From the NCBI GenBank assembly GCA_045545235.1, contig JAZQAN010000001.1, forward strand, positions 1 through 24,593: a DNA stretch of 24,593 nucleotides, read 5' to 3'. The stretch is from CAZNKU01 sp045545235 (GTDB lineage: Bacteria > Bacillota > Clostridia > Monoglobales > Firm-18). The notes below the pieces were generated by a model. The model did no database searches. It worked only from the letters and a program-made list of their open reading frames with translations, and had not been told where the DNA came from. The position numbers were made by a program, and so were the translations under genes. Shown in pieces: positions 22,819 through 24,593 of the stretch; position 1 is the first letter of the stretch, and every line of letters starts with the position of its first letter.

Positions 22819-23469
22819 TTACCTCCTAACCATATTTACATATTGTTCTGTCAGTGCCGTAATAGCCCCATAATCACAAGCCGCAATGAGATTTTTGTCT
22901 ATGATGTTTGAGCCTATTCCAAACCCACATATGCCACAATCCAGATATTCCCGTATGTTATCCAAATCTATGCCGCCTACCGCCAGCATATTGATGTTAC
23001 TCAAAGGGGCTCTGATCGCTTTTACATAGTGAGGTCCCATACTTGTTACAGGAAACAACTTGACGAAATCCGCACCATAATCATGGGCAGTCTGAATTTC
23101 CGTTGGAGTAAGTGCACCGGGTATAGATACCATATTACGCTTTACCGTAGCCTTGATTACATCTTCTTTTACATTTGGTGATATTATAAAATCTCCGCCA
23201 ACACCATAAGTAAGTTCCACCTGATCCGTGTTTGTTACAGTGCCTGCCCCAATGTGCATAATGTCTCCAAATCGTTCTTTAAGCATTGCTATGTTTTCGG
23301 CAGTACGGCTGTCTTCAGTTTTTCCGATGCTGTCGTAAGTTAATTCTACAATACGCACTCCTCCGTCATACATAGCCTGTACAAGAGGGCAAAGCTTCTT
23401 TTCATCTATGCCTCGTATTATCACAATAAGTTTATTGCCCAGTATACTTTGTATAACATCCTTTTTCAT
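22819..23469 (-). CDS. KDPG/KDPGal-type aldolase (216 aa)
   Basis: This class I aldolase cleaves 2-keto-3-deoxy-6-phospho-gluconate or -galactonate to pyruvate and glyceraldehyde 3-phosphate. FVKLFP (135-140) supplies the Schiff-base Lys137, VELTY the catalytic Glu42, IIRG the Arg19, and GAGTV (74-78) and GGID are the expected barrel segments. Length is typical for the Eda/DgoA family. ATG 23469 has GGTGGG upstream. It is the first gene of the operon with dgoK and the BNR gene, so the galactonate stereochemistry (DgoA type) is more likely than Eda, but sequence alone does not separate the two. Divergent from the second AraC regulator. Confidence 0.88.
   Translation of the reverse strand: MKKDVIQSILGNKLIVIIRGIDEKKLCPLVQAMYDGGVRIVELTYDSIGKTEDSRTAENIAMLKERFGDIMHIGAGTVTNTDQVELTYGVGGDFIISPNVKEDVIKATVKRNMVSIPGALTPTEIQTAHDYGADFVKLFPVTSMGPHYVKAIRAPLSNINMLAVGGIDLDNIREYLDCGICGFGIGSNIIDKNLIAACDYGAITALTEQYVNMVRR
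22821..22827 (-). promoter_or_regulatory. Ribosome binding site of dgoK inside the aldolase stop region
   Basis: AGGAGGT serves both as the last codons of the aldolase (Arg Arg, then TAA) and as the Shine-Dalgarno sequence for the TTG start of dgoK 7 bases on. Confidence 0.75.
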
Positions 23470-23489
23470 ATTATCCCACCTTTAGGTTA

Positions 23490-23518
23490 AGAATATCATA
23501 CTAAAACAGAAATGTAAA
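23490..23518 (-). promoter_or_regulatory. Probable promoter of the aldolase-dgoK-BNR operon
   Basis: On the minus strand TTTACA (23518-23513), a 17-base spacer and TATTCT (23495-23490) form a reasonable sigma-70 promoter about 20 bases before the aldolase start. A predicted operator (23519-23554) abuts its -35, a position typical for AraC-type activation. Confidence 0.6.
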
Positions 23519-23554
23519 TTGCCGTTTTAGCAAAAAACATTGCCAAAACCGCAA
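23519..23554. promoter_or_regulatory. Operator-like inverted repeat between divergent promoters
   Basis: Arms TTGCCGTTTTAGC (23519-23531) and GCCAAAACCGCAA (23542-23554) are complementary at 11 of 13 positions, with a 10-base spacer. The repeat abuts the aldolase -35 and covers the regulator's -35, so one site could control both genes. Confidence 0.5.
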
Positions 23555-23568
23555 ACACATATTATAAT
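23540..23568 (+). promoter_or_regulatory. Promoter of the second AraC regulator
   Basis: TTGCCA (23540-23545), a 17-base spacer and TATAAT (23563-23568). The usual start of transcription, about 7 bases beyond the -10, falls on the ATG at 23575, suggesting a leaderless mRNA. Confidence 0.6.
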
Positions 23569-23574
23569 ATATAT

Positions 23575-24381
23575 ATGGATAAAAGCTTTGAATACATAAA
23601 AAACTACAATAAAATAAAATTCCGCTATGCCAAGGGCAAATCTATAGAGTCAGGCAACGAAATACACGAATATAACGAAATATTGTACTACATAGACGGC
23701 GATGCTACATTCTTATCAGAAAGCCATTATGAGGAGTTGAGAAAAGCTACATTGCTGATAATACCAAAAGAGTGTTATCATAAATTCGAGATAAAAAACC
23801 AGAATGCATACAACCGTCTTGTACTCAATTTTCCACAAAATTATGTGCCAAAAGAAATGGTCAGTGTATTTGGGGAAATATCTATCATACGTAATATCAC
23901 CCCTGATATAGCATATATAATAGAACGTATGTGCAAGGTTATGACCACATCAAAGGACGGTGCAGAGCATTTGCTGTACGCATTGTATAATCTTTTGATT
24001 TCCGAACTGTATTTTTCGGGTACCGCCGGTTACGAACCAACTTACCGAGCAAAAGACAGTATTTCAGCACGTTGTATAAAGCTTATCGAAGGCAATCTCC
24101 ACCAACAGTTCACAACTTGCGATATTGCCACGTACCTGAATATATCCACATCGTCGCTACTCCATAGTTTTAAGTCCGAGATGGGCACAAGCTTACACAA
24201 ATATATAACAGAAAAGCGACTTATATATGCACGCAGTCTAATAGCAGACGGTGCCAAACCCACGGAGATTTTTGAATATTGCGGTTATGAAGATTATTCG
24301 GGATTTTATAAAGCTTTTTTAAAAATGTTCGGATACTCTCCATCCGGGATAAAAGACGAAAAAAATGAAACTCTGTACTAA
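23575..24381 (+). CDS. AraC-family transcriptional regulator (268 aa)
   Basis: An N-terminal cupin-like sensor (about 20-95; LLIIPKECYHKFEI is the typical segment) is followed by a helical linker and a C-terminal AraC DNA-binding domain. Its helix-turn-helix units lie at about 179-225 (TTCDIATYLNISTSSLLHSFKS) and about 228-262 (KPTEIFEYCGYEDYSGFYKAF), with the usual GYSP ending. No Shine-Dalgarno sequence precedes ATG 23575 and no other in-frame ATG lies nearby. It is divergent from the aldolase-dgoK-BNR operon and shares a 105-base control region with it, so it probably activates that operon in response to a sugar acid. It is a distant paralogue of the other AraC regulator in the window, with clearly different sensor sequence. 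Confidence 0.9.
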   Translation: MDKSFEYIKNYNKIKFRYAKGKSIESGNEIHEYNEILYYIDGDATFLSESHYEELRKATLLIIPKECYHKFEIKNQNAYNRLVLNFPQNYVPKEMVSVFGEISIIRNITPDIAYIIERMCKVMTTSKDGAEHLLYALYNLLISELYFSGTAGYEPTYRAKDSISARCIKLIEGNLHQQFTTCDIATYLNISTSSLLHSFKSEMGTSLHKYITEKRLIYARSLIADGAKPTEIFEYCGYEDYSGFYKAFLKMFGYSPSGIKDEKNETLY

Positions 24382-24449
24382 TTTTAACTACCATTGTTCA
24401 ATTAACCGCAAAGTTTCTTTTTTTATTTAACGAAGTGAGGGTTTTTGGG

Positions 24450-24496
24450 CATAAAAAACGATAGAGTAACTGATAAATTGTATCAATTACTCTATC
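24450..24496 (-). terminator. Intrinsic terminator for a minus-strand gene to the right of the window
   Basis: Sixteen-base arms 24460-24475 and 24481-24496 enclose a 5-base loop; the one mismatch becomes a G-U pair in minus-strand RNA. GTTTTTTATG follows on that strand, which is a proper T-run. This implies a transcript entering from the right. A minus-strand reading from the edge ends at a TAA at 24555-24553 (…MKQLVWRL), but 12 codons are too few to call a gene. Confidence 0.65.
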
Positions 24497-24502
24497 TGTT
24501 AT
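24461..24502 (-). repeat. Hairpin-forming repeat, right copy
   Basis: This matches the copy at 2370-2410 except for one extra base and the final base. The identity covers both stem arms and loop and extends 6 bases past the stem (CTGTTA). It overlaps the terminator described for this position. Confidence 0.75.
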
Positions 24503-24593
24503 GTAATCGGTATTATTTAATTTTTTGCATTTTAATTCTAATGTATTGCGTATTATAACCTCCAAACAAGTTGTTTCATATTAATAATTTTTA

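Larger units (their letters stand above)
24382..24593. other. Intergenic end region, 212 bases
   Basis: Apart from the terminator/hairpin repeat, nothing clear is seen. There is a T-run near 24416-24425 after the AraC stop without an obvious stem, and an AT-rich tail. I see no complete gene. Confidence 0.5.

Noticed and set aside
24553..24593. Possible 3' end of a minus-strand gene entering from the right
   Set aside because: Only 12 codons are visible before a stop. The downstream terminator supports it, but this is too little to call a gene.

Overview
The window is about 24.6 kb of AT-rich DNA. It looks like a low-G+C Clostridia (Firmicutes) chromosome: strong AGGAGG-type ribosome binding sites, frequent TTG and GTG starts, S-layer homology (SLH) cell-surface anchors, BspA-like LRR_5 repeats and AraC-type regulators. 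A gut polysaccharide degrader such as a Monoglobus-like clostridium would fit, but that placement is an inference. No rRNA, tRNA, CRISPR array, insertion sequence or phage gene is visible. No stretch longer than about 300 bases lacks a gene; the largest gap is the last 212 bases.

The layout, read in the direction of transcription, is as follows. The two regulators lie on the plus strand and everything else on the minus strand. (1) 23575-24381 is an AraC regulator. It is divergent from a three-gene minus-strand operon at 23469-20800: a KDPG/KDPGal-type aldolase, a 2-dehydro-3-deoxygalactonokinase (DgoK) and a cytoplasmic BNR/Asp-box beta-propeller protein. (2) 20007-20795 is a second AraC regulator, divergent from a cytoplasmic GH39-like glycosidase at 19849-18305. 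(3) After a terminator-like hairpin comes a long run of secreted proteins from 18141 to 3293: an LRR_5/Ig-like/SLH protein, a clan GH-A glycosidase with C-terminal SLH domains, a large SLH protein of unknown function, a two-block LRR_5 protein, and a 1616-residue LRR-glycosidase-lectin-like-LRR protein. (4) The run ends with cytoplasmic enzymes: a PhnP-like metallo-beta-lactamase-fold hydrolase, a heparinase II/III-family lyase and a truncated VOC (glyoxalase-fold) protein.

My reading is that this is a carbohydrate-utilisation locus. SLH- and LRR-bearing surface proteins would bind and cut an arabinosyl-, xylosyl- or uronate-containing polysaccharide outside the cell. The cytoplasmic GH39, heparinase-like and BNR proteins would process imported oligosaccharides. 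A 2-keto-3-deoxy sugar acid would then be phosphorylated by DgoK and split by the aldolase to pyruvate and a triose phosphate. No transporter and no sugar-acid dehydratase lies in the window, so the pathway is incomplete here and the substrate is unknown.

The most interesting points are the five-protein surface apparatus with its unusual LRR-glycosidase fusion, a paired set of GH-A catalytic domains, and a large unknown SLH protein. There are also several regulatory DNA structures: a perfect palindrome inside a consensus promoter, an operator-like inverted repeat shared by two divergent promoters, a probable leaderless regulator mRNA, an attenuator-like hairpin, and a near-identical hairpin repeat at both ends of the locus.
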